A stretch of DNA of 45,631 nucleotides from assembly GCF_000813725.1 (NCBI RefSeq), contig NZ_JWLD01000071.1, positions 1 to 45,631 of the forward strand. The letters run 5' to 3'. This document shows, in pieces, positions 20,995-29,569 of this stretch. The DNA comes from Leisingera sp. ANG-Vp (GTDB taxonomy: Bacteria; Pseudomonadota; Alphaproteobacteria; Rhodobacterales; Rhodobacteraceae). A program made the translations under genes and the position numbers. Below the pieces are notes generated by a model. The model was given only the letters and a program-made list of their open reading frames with translations. It searched no databases and was not told where the DNA came from. Every line of letters starts with the position of its first letter. Position 1 is the stretch's first letter.

Positions 20995-21117
20995 ATGATT
21001 GCACAGATCAAAAGCACTATTCAGAATGCCCACTCGACCCTGCTGCAGGACGCCATTGGCGCGGCCTCGCTGATGGTGATGCTGGTGGCTGCGCTGCATC
21101 TTCCGGGCCTGCTTTGA
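20995..21117 (+). CDS. Small membrane protein, 40 residues, behind a LexA-type box
   Basis: ATG 20995 to TGA 21117 encodes 40 residues. The N-terminal half is an amphipathic or polar stretch (MIAQIKSTIQNAHSTLLQ), and residues about 19-40 form one membrane helix ending ALHLPGLL. GGAGGAGG lies upstream of the ATG at good spacing, and a strong terminator follows at 21279. Direct GTTC repeats including a LexA-type box lie upstream. Small single-span SOS proteins, such as Caulobacter SidA (29 residues), inhibit division through FtsW/FtsN. By position, size and operator this could be an equivalent, but there is no clear sequence identity to SidA and function is inferred. Confidence 0.65.
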   Translation: MIAQIKSTIQNAHSTLLQDAIGAASLMVMLVAALHLPGLL

Positions 21118-21278
21118 TCCGGCAGCGTTTTACGTTTTCCTGATTGCATCTGCTGTGCCGGGCCGGCCCTTTCCTGTCCCGGACTGCTTCAGAGATCATC
21201 CGCCTGTTCCGATCTCTATTTGGATTGCCTCAAGATCCTGCCTGGCCTGCCCGGGTCCCGCATAGCAGAGCAAAACTG

Positions 21279-21313
21279 CCGCCGCCATCTGCCCGGATGC
21301 GCGGCGGTTTTTT
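21279..21313 (+). terminator. Strong intrinsic terminator after the 40-residue gene
   Basis: CCGCCGC (21279-21285) pairs with GCGGCGG (21301-21307), with CAT/ATG pairing inside, followed by six T residues. The 161 bases between the small gene's stop and this hairpin show no convincing frame and may be a long 3' untranslated region. Confidence 0.8.
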
Positions 21314-21358
21314 CATTGGCTCAGGTGAAGATGCCGCAGAGCGGCAGGCCGGGTCGCC

Positions 21359-21811
21359 TTAGGCGCATTGCTCCTTGGCGGCGGTCTGCATGGCTTCCAG
21401 CGTGGCCTCCAGCGCCAGCATGATCGAAGCGTGGCGGTTCTTGAATTCCTTGGCGGGCTGCAGCACTTCCAGGCCGTCAAAGGGCGCGCCCGGCACCGGA
21501 CCGTCCTGAGTCAGCATGGCCTTGAGCTGGTTGCGGGCGGTCTCAACCTCTTCCAGCGAGCGGCCGATCACATTGGCGCCAACCACTGCGGCGGAGGCCT
21601 GCCCCAGGGCACAGGCCTTTACGTCCTGGCCGAAATCCGAGATCCGCCCGTCCTCGACCGTGATGTCGACGGTCACGGCGGAGCCGCAAAGCGGCGAGCG
21701 CTTCTTGACTGTGGCGTCCGGGGCCTCCAGCCGTTCCAGGTGCGGAATATCCGCCGCCAGCGCCAGAATGCGCGAGGAATAGAGCTTGATCAGATCGGAG
21801 TCGCCAGACAT
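21359..21811 (-). CDS. Iron-sulfur cluster assembly scaffold, IscU/NifU-N-like
   Basis: The product from ATG 21811 has 150 residues. It begins SGDSDLIKLYSSRIL and shows the scaffold's cysteine pattern: C in KRSPLCGSAVTVDI, C in VKACALGQASAAVV, and a C-terminal C in KEQCA, with the ETARNQLKAML helix and KNRHASIMLALEA between. IscU/SufU-type scaffolds hold a nascent cluster on three Cys. The frame is open further upstream, but those residues run into the divergent hisI region. It is transcribed away from hisI with 77 bases between starts. No suf or isc partner is visible nearby. Family is likely; exact role (repair or general assembly) is not resolved. Confidence 0.82.
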   Translation of the reverse strand: MSGDSDLIKLYSSRILALAADIPHLERLEAPDATVKKRSPLCGSAVTVDITVEDGRISDFGQDVKACALGQASAAVVGANVIGRSLEEVETARNQLKAMLTQDGPVPGAPFDGLEVLQPAKEFKNRHASIMLALEATLEAMQTAAKEQCA

Positions 21812-21888
21812 GTGCTTCCCGGGGTTTCCCTGTTTCACCGTTCCCCATACATAGGGAGCCAAACAGCAGATGCAAAAGGTTTTTGCCC

Positions 21889-22260
21889 ATGTCTTCGCCC
21901 TTGTCTTTCGATCCCGCGAGCCTGACCTACAACGAGGCCGGTTTGATCCCCTGCATTGCCCAGGATGAAACCTCGGGCGAGGTGCTGATGATGGCCTGGA
22001 TGAACGCCGATGCGGTGATGCAAACACTGGAAACCGGCCGGGTCACCTATTGGTCGCGCTCGCGCCAGTCGTTCTGGATCAAGGGCGAAACATCGGGGCA
22101 CGTGCAGGAACTGGTCGATCTGCGGGTGGATTGCGACCGCGACTGCCTGCTGGCAGTGGTGCGCCAGACCGGGGCGGCCTGCCACACCAACCGGCGGACC
22201 TGCTTCTATACCGCGGTGCGGGATGGGGACGAGGTTGAACTGATGAAGCCGATGGGCTGA
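21889..22260 (+). CDS. hisI: Phosphoribosyl-AMP cyclohydrolase HisI
   Basis: Third step of histidine synthesis, opening the adenine ring of PR-AMP in the cytoplasm. From ATG 21889 the 123-residue product shows the full family pattern: LIPCIAQDETSGEVLMMAWMN, RVTYWSRSRQSFWIKGETSG, and the zinc cysteines in VDCDRDCLLAVVRQTG and AACHTNRRTCFY. It is the single-domain form without HisE. A TTG at 21883 is in frame but the ATG is preferred. A hairpin follows the stop. Confidence 0.96.
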   Translation: MSSPLSFDPASLTYNEAGLIPCIAQDETSGEVLMMAWMNADAVMQTLETGRVTYWSRSRQSFWIKGETSGHVQELVDLRVDCDRDCLLAVVRQTGAACHTNRRTCFYTAVRDGDEVELMKPMG

Positions 22261-22272
22261 AACGTTTCAGGT

Positions 22273-22310
22273 ACGGCCCTGGCGGGCCGTGCCTCCGGCG
22301 GGGGTATTTT
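22273..22310 (+). terminator. Hairpin after hisI
   Basis: ACGGCCC (22273-22279) pairs with GGGCCGT (22284-22290) around TGGC, in the 49-base convergent gap between hisI and gluQRS. A TATTTT stretch follows about 14 bases later. It is a modest terminator candidate and adjoins the repeat copy at 22301. Confidence 0.45.
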
Positions 22311-22325
22311 CATCCAGAAAGAAGC
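22301..22325 (+). repeat. Copy 1 of a 25-nt intergenic repeat
   Basis: GGGGTATTT, four variable bases (TCAT), then CCAGAAAGAAGC. Copy 2 at 27817-27841 is identical in the outer 9 and 12 bases and differs in all four middle bases. The 3' part overlaps the end of gluQRS. Confidence 0.6.
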
Positions 22326-23170
22326 GGCAGGCCCACCATTTTGCGGATGTCCTGCGGAGTGGCGCCCTCGGCACGGTATTTGGCGATGGCGCGGGCGTCG
22401 TCGCGTTTGGCGAGACGTTTGCCCTGATCGTCGCGGATCAGGCGGTGGTGGTGGTAGACGGGTGTGGGCAGGCCCAGCAGGCTTTGCAGCAGCACGTGGA
22501 TTTGAGTGGCCTCAAACAAATCCGCCCCGCGCACCGCATGGGTAATGCCTTGGTCCGCATCGTCGGTGACAACCGAGAGATGGTAGGAGCTGCCCATGTT
22601 GCGGCGCACCAGAATGATGTCGCCGACCGTTGAGATGAGCTGGTCCGGGTCCAGCTGGTGCTGGCCCTCGAACTCGGATCCGGTCTCGGTGAAGCTGCGC
22701 AGATCGGTTGCGCGCACGGCCTTTTCCATATTCAGACGGATCACGTCCTGACCGGTGGCTTCAACTGCCGGGCGGTTGCGGCAGGTGCCGGGGTAGATGC
22801 GGCCATCGGGGCCGAATTGCGGAACGCCTTCCTGCGGCGCGCCGGCTGCGGCCTCAATGTCAGCACGGTTGCAGCGGCAGGGATAAGTGAGACCCATGGC
22901 AGTTAGCTGTTCCAGCGCGGTGCGGTAGCGCGGCAGCCGGTCCGACTGGCGCATCACTGGCTGCGGCCAGGAGAGGCCGAGCCATGCCAGATCCTCATAG
23001 ATCTGCGCCTCCCAGGCAGGGCGGGCACGGGATTGGTCGATATCTTCGATGCGCAAAAGGAACGTGCCGCCCTCTGCCATGGCCATATCATGGGCCAGCA
23101 TCGCCGAATAGGCGTGGCCCAGGTGCAGCGGTCCGGTTGGCGAGGGCGCAAAACGGGTGGTGAATATCAC
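22310..23170 (-). CDS. gluQ: Glutamyl-Q tRNA(Asp) synthetase GluQRS
   Basis: Glutamylates queuosine at position 34 of tRNA(Asp), without an anticodon-binding domain. The 286-residue product is the right short length. It shows TRFAPSPTGPLHLGHAYSA (HIGH-type motif), LRIEDIDQSR, zinc Cys in YPCRCNRAD and YPGTCRN, VVTDDADQGITHAVRGADL, and the KMSKS-like KRLAKRD. Its ATG at 23170 overlaps the stop of the upstream methyltransferase gene by 4 bases, so both are probably translated together. Confidence 0.95.
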   Translation of the reverse strand: MIFTTRFAPSPTGPLHLGHAYSAMLAHDMAMAEGGTFLLRIEDIDQSRARPAWEAQIYEDLAWLGLSWPQPVMRQSDRLPRYRTALEQLTAMGLTYPCRCNRADIEAAAGAPQEGVPQFGPDGRIYPGTCRNRPAVEATGQDVIRLNMEKAVRATDLRSFTETGSEFEGQHQLDPDQLISTVGDIILVRRNMGSSYHLSVVTDDADQGITHAVRGADLFEATQIHVLLQSLLGLPTPVYHHHRLIRDDQGKRLAKRDDARAIAKYRAEGATPQDIRKMVGLPLLSG

Positions 23171-23781
23171 GCTTTCTCAATCACATAGACGGTGGATTTC
23201 AGGTCTAGCCCGGGGAGGTGCTCCCCGTGTTCCTGAAATAGCAGCCTTGCGGCGCCAACGTCGACCCATTCGATGAGCTTTCCGGTATAAGCGCGGTCCG
23301 CCAGGGCGTGATCATTGTAGGAGAAAGTGAACAGCCCGCCCCGGGGCAGCGCGTGCAGGATCATGTCGAAGACTTCCGGCGGCGCCGCGCCGGTGCCCAG
23401 CACGCCGCAGCCGGTGACCAGCCGGTAGGCGCCGCGCGGGATCGGCTTGCGGTTGGCGGTATCAATTTGGGTGATCTTGCGGTAGGCGCCTTTTGCCTGC
23501 GCCTGGGCCAGCATTTCTGCCGAGGGTTCCATGCCGTCGACGGTTTCAAACCCCTGCCGCCGCAGCGCCAGGCCCGAAAGCCCGGTGCCGCAGCCGAAGT
23601 CCAGCACAGGCTCGCTCAAGTCTGATTGGAACTGCGCCAGCGCCTCGGCAATCCGCCCCGGGGTTGCGTAGCCGTTTTCGGCAATCTCGGCATCATAGGA
23701 AGCGGCCCATTGATTGTAAAAATCCTGGGTCGCTTCCGGTGTTTCAAGGTCGTAGGCCTTGTCCAGAAACTTTTCGCTCAT
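23167..23781 (-). CDS. Class I SAM-dependent methyltransferase
   Basis: The product from ATG 23781 has 204 residues. A start helix, ATQDFYNQWAASYD, is typical of small-molecule methyltransferases. Motif I is VLDFGCGTGLSGLALRRQGF, and DGMEPSAEMLAQAQ (motif II, acidic) and LPRGGLFTFSYND (motif IV region) follow. The substrate cannot be read from sequence. It overlaps gluQRS by 4 bases, which might suggest tRNA or cofactor metabolism but could be chance. Upstream open frame residues before ATG 23781 are unlike the family and are omitted. Confidence 0.85.
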   Translation of the reverse strand: MSEKFLDKAYDLETPEATQDFYNQWAASYDAEIAENGYATPGRIAEALAQFQSDLSEPVLDFGCGTGLSGLALRRQGFETVDGMEPSAEMLAQAQAKGAYRKITQIDTANRKPIPRGAYRLVTGCGVLGTGAAPPEVFDMILHALPRGGLFTFSYNDHALADRAYTGKLIEWVDVGAARLLFQEHGEHLPGLDLKSTVYVIEKA

Positions 23782-23815
23782 GCCTTGAAGCTTAGGCGCG
23801 GCAGCTGCAATCCGT

Positions 23816-25159
23816 CTAGGAAAAGTTACCAAGCCATTGCTGCCAGACATCCTTGGCGCGGTCGGTGTAGGCCTTGTAGCGGTCCTTGCGGCCGCGGCGG
23901 CCGCCTTTGAGGCCGTCAACGGGGCGGAACAGGCCGAAGTTCACGTTCATCGGCTGAAAGGTCTTGGCTTCCGCGCCGCCGGTGATGTGATGGATCAAAG
24001 CGCCCATGGCGCTGTCCTGCGGCACTTCCGGCAGGTCCTGGCCCAGGATCTCGGCGGCGGCCATGCGGCCTGCGAGCAGTCCCATGGCTGCGCTTTCCAC
24101 ATAGCCTTCAACGCCGGTGATCTGGCCGGCAAAGCGGATGTGGGGCTTGGACTTCAGCCGCATCTGGCTGTCCAGCAGGGTGGGCGAGTTCAGGAAAGTG
24201 TTGCGGTGGATGCCGCCGAGGCGGGCAAAGCTGGCGTTTTCCAGACCGGGGATCATCTTGAACACCTCGGTCTGGGCGCCGTATTTCATCTTGGTCTGGA
24301 AGCCGACGATGTTGAACAGCGTCCCCAGTGCATTGTCGCGGCGCAGCTGCACCACGGCGTGGGCCTTGGTCTCGGGCTGATGCGGGTTGGTCAGGCCGAC
24401 CGGCTTCATCGGCCCGTGGCGCAGGGTTTCGCGGCCGCGTTCGGCCATCACCTCGATCGGTAAGCAGCCGTCGAAATAGCCGGCTGTTTCGCCTTCGTGG
24501 AACTCGGTCTTGTCGGCAGCCAGCAGCGCGTCGATGAAGGCCTCGTACTGGTCCTTGGTCATCGGGCAGTTGAGATAGGCGGTACGCTCTTCCTCGGTCT
24601 CGCCCTTGTCATAGCGCGACTGCATCCAGGCCTGGGACATGTCGATGCTTTCAGCATAGACAATCGGGGCGATGGCATCGAAGAAGGCCAGCGCTTCGGC
24701 GCCGGTCTCTGCTTGAATGGCCTTGCCCAGCTCTGGCGAGGTCAGCGGGCCGGTGGCAAAGATCCAATGGCCGTCTTCGGGGAGCCCGGTGATTTCTTCG
24801 TAAGAGACTGAGACATTCGGATGCGCTTTCAGCTTGGCTGTCACCGTTTCGGCAAAGGGATCGCGGTCCACGGCGAGGGCGCCGCCGGCGGGCAGGCGGT
24901 GCTCATCCGCTGTGGTCATGATCAACCCGTTTGCGGCGCGCATTTCCCAATGCAGCAGGCCCACGGCGTTCTGCTCATCATCGTCCGAGCGGAAGGAGTT
25001 GGAGCAGACCATCTCGCCCAGGTTGCCGGTCTGGTGGGCAAAGGTTTCGACTTTGGGGCGCATTTCGTGGATCACCACCTGTACACCCATGTTTGCCGCC
25101 TGCCAGGCCGCTTCCGAGCCGGCCATGCCGCCGCCCACGATATGCAATGTCTTTGTCAT
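23816..25159 (-). CDS. trmFO: tRNA m5U54 methyltransferase TrmFO (folate-dependent)
   Basis: Forms ribothymidine at position 54 of tRNAs with methylenetetrahydrofolate and FAD. The FAD-binding start is [35 protein letters not shown] and the Cys near the active site follow, then [11 protein letters not shown] and [27 protein letters not shown]. The C-terminus holds [10 protein letters not shown]. The chosen ATG at 25159 gives 447 residues, close to the family norm; an alternative ATG at 25171 adds four. It ends 34 bases before the start of the methyltransferase gene. Upstream is a 373-base gap with RNA-like hairpins. Confidence 0.95.
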   Translation of the reverse strand: MTKTLHIVGGGMAGSEAAWQAANMGVQVVIHEMRPKVETFAHQTGNLGEMVCSNSFRSDDDEQNAVGLLHWEMRAANGLIMTTADEHRLPAGGALAVDRDPFAETVTAKLKAHPNVSVSYEEITGLPEDGHWIFATGPLTSPELGKAIQAETGAEALAFFDAIAPIVYAESIDMSQAWMQSRYDKGETEEERTAYLNCPMTKDQYEAFIDALLAADKTEFHEGETAGYFDGCLPIEVMAERGRETLRHGPMKPVGLTNPHQPETKAHAVVQLRRDNALGTLFNIVGFQTKMKYGAQTEVFKMIPGLENASFARLGGIHRNTFLNSPTLLDSQMRLKSKPHIRFAGQITGVEGYVESAAMGLLAGRMAAAEILGQDLPEVPQDSAMGALIHHITGGAEAKTFQPMNVNFGLFRPVDGLKGGRRGRKDRYKAYTDRAKDVWQQWLGNFS

Positions 25160-25532
25160 GCCCCGCGACATAGGGCAGGGGGCGGGCCGGTGCAACAGAT
25201 ATGGAGGCCCAAGGCGGGCCACTATGCTGCCACATTTCCCGCATGAATGCAGTGGAGTGCTTAATCTGGGGGCCTGGAAGGGATATTTGGGGCCGCCGCT
25301 GCGGGAATGGTACACCGGAGAGAGAGATCCGGCTGGAGGGACCCTTCCGCAGCAGCAGCCCAAATTGTGCCAGCCGGTGATTGCTCGTCGGCTGTGCCCA
25401 ATCTTTGCCATCTTTCCGCCCGAATTGAAAGCGGATCATTGGCTTCTTATGGAAACAGTTAGTGCGGATTAGTAAACAAAGCCTAAAATTTTCGGAGAAT
25501 TCCATGTTTTGTGCTGGAATTCTCCGTCAGGC
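25160..25532. other. 373-base gene-free region between trmFO and the enoyl-CoA hydratase
   Basis: No supported gene. On the minus strand it would be the trmFO leader. It holds a nested inverted repeat: CTGCGGGAA at 25299-25307 pairs with TTCCGCAG at 25345-25352, enclosing CCGGA/TCCGG at 25315-25332. The terminator for the enoyl-CoA hydratase gene is at 25493-25526. No tRNA or standard RNA-family signature was recognised. Confidence 0.5.
25493..25526 (-). terminator. Hairpin after the enoyl-CoA hydratase gene
   Basis: CGGAGAATTCC and GGAATTCTCCG form a perfect 11-bp stem around a 12-base loop. On the minus strand it begins 6 bases after the gene's stop and is followed by AAAATTTTAG, a weak T tract. 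Confidence 0.6.
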
Positions 25533-26321
25533 TCAGCTGTCCTGCCAGTCGGGCGCGCGTTTTTCGATAAAGGCGGCCATGCCTTCGATGGTGTCGCGGT
25601 ACATCAGGTTCTCGACAATCACGCCGCTGGTATAGGCATAGGCCTGATCTATCGGCATCTGCAGCTGTTCATAGAATGCCTGTTTGCCGATCTTCACCGC
25701 GGCGCCGAGTTTGGAGGCGATGGTTTCAGCGAGTTTGGTGGTTTCTGCTTCCAGCTCCTCCAACGGTACAGCCCGGTTGGCCAGGCCAAGCTCGACGGCG
25801 CGGGCGGCGTCGACGAACTCGCCAGTAGTCAGCAGCTCAAACGCCTGCTTGCGGGGGATGTTGCGGGACAGCGCCACCATCGGGGTGGAGCAAAAGAGGC
25901 CGATGTTGACGCCGTTGACGCCAAACCTGGTGCCTTCCGCTGCTACGGCCAGATCGCAGGAAGCAACCAGCTGGCAGCCCGCCGCCGTGGCGATGCCGTG
26001 GACTTGGGCGATTACCGGCTGGGGCAGGGACTGCAGCCCGGTCATCACGCTGGTGCAGCGGGCAAACAGATCCTGAAAATAGGCCTTGCCGCCATCCTCG
26101 GCCGCTCGGCCTGCGGTCATCTGCTTGATATCATGGCCTGCGCAAAAACCTTTGCCGGTGCCGGACAGGATCACCACCTTGATGCTGCTGTCTTCGCGCA
26201 AAGCATCGATCTGCTCCTGCAGTGCGGCCAGCATCTCGTCCGACAAGGCGTTCAGCTTCTCCGGCGTGTTCATTGTCAGCCGGGCTATGCTTCCCGTGTC
26301 GCAACGTTCCAGAATTGCCAT
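25533..26321 (-). CDS. Enoyl-CoA hydratase/isomerase family protein
   Basis: Crotonase-fold protein, 262 residues. It shows LNALSDEMLAALQEQID, the oxyanion-hole motifs VILSGTGKGFCAGHDI and QVHGIATAAGCQLVASCD, and FGVNGVNIGLFCSTPMVAL. Usual hydratases have two catalytic Glu near VNGVNIGLF; one expected Glu position reads Asn/Gly here, so the reaction may not be plain hydration. The family includes isomerases, hydrolases and decarboxylases. It is divergent from a thioesterase gene (58 bases between starts), which suggests acyl-CoA metabolism. Catalytic identity is not resolved. Confidence 0.87.
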   Translation of the reverse strand: MAILERCDTGSIARLTMNTPEKLNALSDEMLAALQEQIDALREDSSIKVVILSGTGKGFCAGHDIKQMTAGRAAEDGGKAYFQDLFARCTSVMTGLQSLPQPVIAQVHGIATAAGCQLVASCDLAVAAEGTRFGVNGVNIGLFCSTPMVALSRNIPRKQAFELLTTGEFVDAARAVELGLANRAVPLEELEAETTKLAETIASKLGAAVKIGKQAFYEQLQMPIDQAYAYTSGVIVENLMYRDTIEGMAAFIEKRAPDWQDS

Positions 26322-26379
26322 CTTGCTCTCCTATCAAGGGTTGCGGCAACTCTAGGCGGGGTTAGCGGAAAGGAAAAGC

Positions 26380-26802
26380 ATGGCGCTGGCATTTGATGTC
26401 GCAGGGCTGACGGAGTACCTGCACGAGATCTTTCCCCAGGTGCGCGAGGATTTTTCCATCGACGCGATGGATGAGAGCGGTTTGCGGATGCGGCTGCTGA
26501 CCGCTGAACGACACTTGCGGCCCGGCGGCACCGTGTCCGGCCCGTCGATGTTTACGCTGGCCGATTGCGCAATCTATGCGCTGATCCTGTCGCGGCTGGG
26601 GCGCGAGGCGCTGGCGGTGACCACCAACTGTTCGCTCGATTTCATGCGCAAACCGGTTGCGGGCGCCGATGTGATTGCCGAAGCGCGGCTGCTGAAGCTG
26701 GGCCGGGTTTTGGCGGTGGCCGATGTGCTGATGTATTCCGAAGGCCAGGCAGAGCCGGTGGCCCGCGCCTCGATGACCTATTCGATCCCGCCCAAGCGTT
26801 AG
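26380..26802 (+). CDS. PaaI-family (hot-dog) thioesterase
   Basis: A 140-residue hot-dog protein. RHLRPGGTVSGPSMFTLADCAIYALILSR resembles the PaaI/YbgC helix that carries catalytic Asp (ADCA). TNCSLDFMRKPVAGADVIAEARLLKLGRVLAVADVLMY is the following sheet region. Such enzymes hydrolyse acyl- or aryl-CoA thioesters. It diverges from the enoyl-CoA hydratase. Its stop codon overlaps the stop of psd on the other strand by 4 bases. The natural substrate cannot be told. Confidence 0.85.
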   Translation: MALAFDVAGLTEYLHEIFPQVREDFSIDAMDESGLRMRLLTAERHLRPGGTVSGPSMFTLADCAIYALILSRLGREALAVTTNCSLDFMRKPVAGADVIAEARLLKLGRVLAVADVLMYSEGQAEPVARASMTYSIPPKR

Positions 26803-27689
26803 AGTGCGGTGGCAAAGGGCTGGCCGACCTTGACCAGGGTTTCCCGTCCCTTGGCGCTGTTTGCTACCAGATCGCCCGAGAAACGGATCTTGCCCGGTTC
26901 GAACACCACCACCACAGTGGAGCTGCCGAACTTGAAATAGCCCTTTTCGTCCATCTTCTGCACGTCGCCGGAGGTGCGGGTGTTGACGATGGAGCCGACA
27001 CCGAAGGCGCCGACCTCGACAAAACAGTAGGTGCCGAAGGTTTCGGTCTCGATCAGTGTCCAGGACCGTTTGTTTTCGCCGAACACATCCGGGCCGGCCC
27101 CCAGCGCAATCGGGTTCACCGAATGCAAAGCGCCGTTGATGTCCCGGGCAGCAGTGATCCGGCCAGCGGCAGGGAAATGGTAGCGGTGGTAATCCGCCGG
27201 GCACAGCCGCACGATGGCCAGCGCGCCGCCGATAAAGCGCTCGGAAATGCCGGGCAGCATGGTGTTCAGCGACATCGGAAAGCCTTTGACCGGGACAAAG
27301 ACATCCTCAGTGAGTTCCGGAAACACCAGAACCCGGCCGTCAGCCGGGGAGACAATGTCGCGCGGGTCTTCGCTGTAGGGGCGGGCCTCAGGCTTCAGGT
27401 TCCGCACAAAGAAGTCGTTGAAACAGGCGTAGCTTTCCGCCGGGGCGGTGGCCTCATCCATGTCGATGGACAGCTCGTCAATCACGGCGGAAATCTTGCC
27501 CTTGGAAAACCGCGAGCCGAACCAGGCGCCCATCAAGCGGCTGACGATCGCAGAGCGGAACAGCAGTTTTTCCACCGGCTTGGCGCTGGCGTTCTGATAG
27601 GCCCAGCGGATCCACTTCTCGCCCAGCACCACCTCTTCAAAGGTTTCGCCGGTGTCCCGGTCAACAACAAGGATCGGATCGCGCTGCAT
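26799..27689 (-). CDS. psd: Phosphatidylserine decarboxylase proenzyme Psd
   Basis: Inner-membrane pyruvoyl enzyme making phosphatidylethanolamine. The 296-residue product from ATG 27689 shows SRFSKGKISAVIDELSIDMDEA, CFNDFFVRNLKPEARP, VSPADGRVLVF (catalytic Asp region), CPADYHRYHFPAAGRI and GALHSVNPIAL. The self-cleavage site is GYFKFGSSTVVVVFEPGKI, where a Ser in GSS becomes the pyruvoyl group. The long C-terminal form (rather than the short rhizobial type) is seen. The frame opens from a TTG at 27731, but ATG 27689 fits better. Confidence 0.95.
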   Translation of the reverse strand: MQRDPILVVDRDTGETFEEVVLGEKWIRWAYQNASAKPVEKLLFRSAIVSRLMGAWFGSRFSKGKISAVIDELSIDMDEATAPAESYACFNDFFVRNLKPEARPYSEDPRDIVSPADGRVLVFPELTEDVFVPVKGFPMSLNTMLPGISERFIGGALAIVRLCPADYHRYHFPAAGRITAARDINGALHSVNPIALGAGPDVFGENKRSWTLIETETFGTYCFVEVGAFGVGSIVNTRTSGDVQKMDEKGYFKFGSSTVVVVFEPGKIRFSGDLVANSAKGRETLVKVGQPFATAL

Positions 27690-27816
27690 GGGGCCTGCCA
27701 GGTCTGATGAAACTTTCGCCGCGCCTAGCAAGATGCGGAGCCCGGGCCAAGGGGGAAATGCGCGGCAATCGTGGATAAGGGGCGCTGCCCCTCTTGGCCG
27801 TTGGCCAATTCACCCC

Positions 27817-27841
27817 GGGGTATTTGAGACCAGAAAGAAGC
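27817..27841 (+). repeat. Copy 2 of the 25-nt intergenic repeat
   Basis: GGGGTATTT, GAGA, then CCAGAAAGAAGC, in the 281-base spacer between psd and speE. It matches 21 of 25 positions of the copy at 22301-22325, in the same orientation. It stands upstream of psd here, while copy 1 lies downstream of hisI, so position relative to genes is not fixed. Confidence 0.6.
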
Positions 27842-27934
27842 AGGGCCGGGGCGTCGCCTGAGTGTGGAAGAGCTTTGCAGAAGGCGGCCTGTGCGGGGGA
27901 TGGCCAGGCCGCAAGCGTAAAGGCCGCGTAAATG

Positions 27935-27955
27935 AAAAAGGGGGCCACGGCCCCC
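27935..27955 (-). terminator. speE: Intrinsic terminator after speE
   Basis: On the minus strand GGGGGCC pairs with GGCCCCC around a GT loop, and a run of T residues follows (AAAAA at 27935-27939 on the + strand). It begins 16 bases after the speE stop. Confidence 0.8.
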
Positions 27956-27970
27956 TCAATCGGATGTTTC

Positions 27971-28818
<848 letters not shown>

Positions 28819-28822
<4 letters not shown>

Positions 28823-29325
28823 GCCGCCACCTCTTTGGCGATCAGCTCTTCACCGCGCAGCAGTTCCTTGACCTCGACCAGATCGGTGCCAAAAGCCTCT
28901 TTCAGCACGCCGATGGCTTTCCAGGGCTGCGCATCGCCGCACATGAAGACGTCAAAGGCGCCATAGCCGATTTCCGGCCAGGTGTGGACCGAGATGTGGC
29001 TTTCCGCCAGCACGGCCACGCCAGAGACGCCCTGGGGCGAAAACTTGTGGGTGTGGATGTGCAGCAGGGTGGCGCCGCAGACATCGACAATCTTGCGGAA
29101 GGCGTTCTGGATGCGCTCTTCGCAGTCCAGGCCGGTGCCCTTCATCACTTCGATGATCAGGTGGGTGCCGGCGAACACTTTTCCATCGCGGCGGATGAAA
29201 TGGTCTTCGCGGTCGGAATCAACAACAGCATCGAGATTCGCGGCAGTTACACCGCGGGCGGTATCTTCCTCATGGGCGCCTGTCTCCAGACCGATCCCCA
29301 GTTGGAAGAGGTTGGCGTCTTTCAT
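28819..29325 (-). CDS. speD: S-adenosylmethionine decarboxylase proenzyme SpeD
   Basis: Decarboxylates SAM, giving the aminopropyl donor for SpeE. The enzyme cuts itself before S109 in LAESHISVHTWPE to make its pyruvoyl cofactor. HTHKFSPQGVSGVAV and YGAFDVFMCG are family blocks. The 168-residue form (start ATG 29325 after GGGGAG) is longer than the short bacterial type and has an N-terminal MKDANLFQLGIGLE-like start. Codons upstream of 29325 are not needed. The leader has strong secondary structure (29361-29434). It precedes speE, with ATGA-type overlap. Confidence 0.95.
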
Positions 29326-29360
29326 GACACTCCCCTTCGTTCCAGTAGATGACAATCCAG

Positions 29361-29434
29361 CCGGCCCTTAGCGCCCCCCCGGATAAGAGTCCGGGGTTGG
29401 GATCGGTACCGAAAGTGAGGGGCGTTTAGGCCGG
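29361..29434 (-). ncRNA. Candidate structured leader RNA of speD
   Basis: Read on the minus strand, the leader can fold into a branched form. A closing helix CCGGCC/GGCCGG (29434-29429 with 29366-29361) is followed by an internal loop with UAAA facing CUAAG, then CGCCC/GGGCG. Inside are two hairpins: CCCCGGA/TCCGGGG (29377-29396) and the palindrome TCGGTACCGA near 29402-29411. It starts 36 bases upstream of the speD ATG, between the DUF1127 terminator and the gene. No known riboswitch consensus was recognised. A regulatory role, perhaps sensing polyamine or SAM, is inferred only from position and shape. Confidence 0.45.
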
Positions 29435-29514
29435 GGGGGAGATTCGATCAACATTTATTTTTTGCATAGCCGGTAACCCGCGGAGGCCTGCATCCTGCGC
29501 GCCATAGGCCGGGC

Positions 29515-29543
29515 AAAAAAAAGGGCCGGGGCGAGCCCCGGCC
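29515..29543 (-). terminator. Intrinsic terminator after the DUF1127 gene
   Basis: On the minus strand GGCCGGGG/CCCCGGCC around a 4-base loop, followed by eight T residues (the A run at 29515-29522 on the + strand). It starts 27 bases after the gene's stop and insulates speD from it. Confidence 0.88.
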
Positions 29544-29569
29544 GTCAGGTTGTTCTTTTGCCCAGGGGA

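Noticed and set aside
21144-21362. Open + strand frame between the 40-residue gene and the IscU-like gene
   Set aside because: It has no clear ribosome binding site and runs through the terminator hairpin at 21279-21313.
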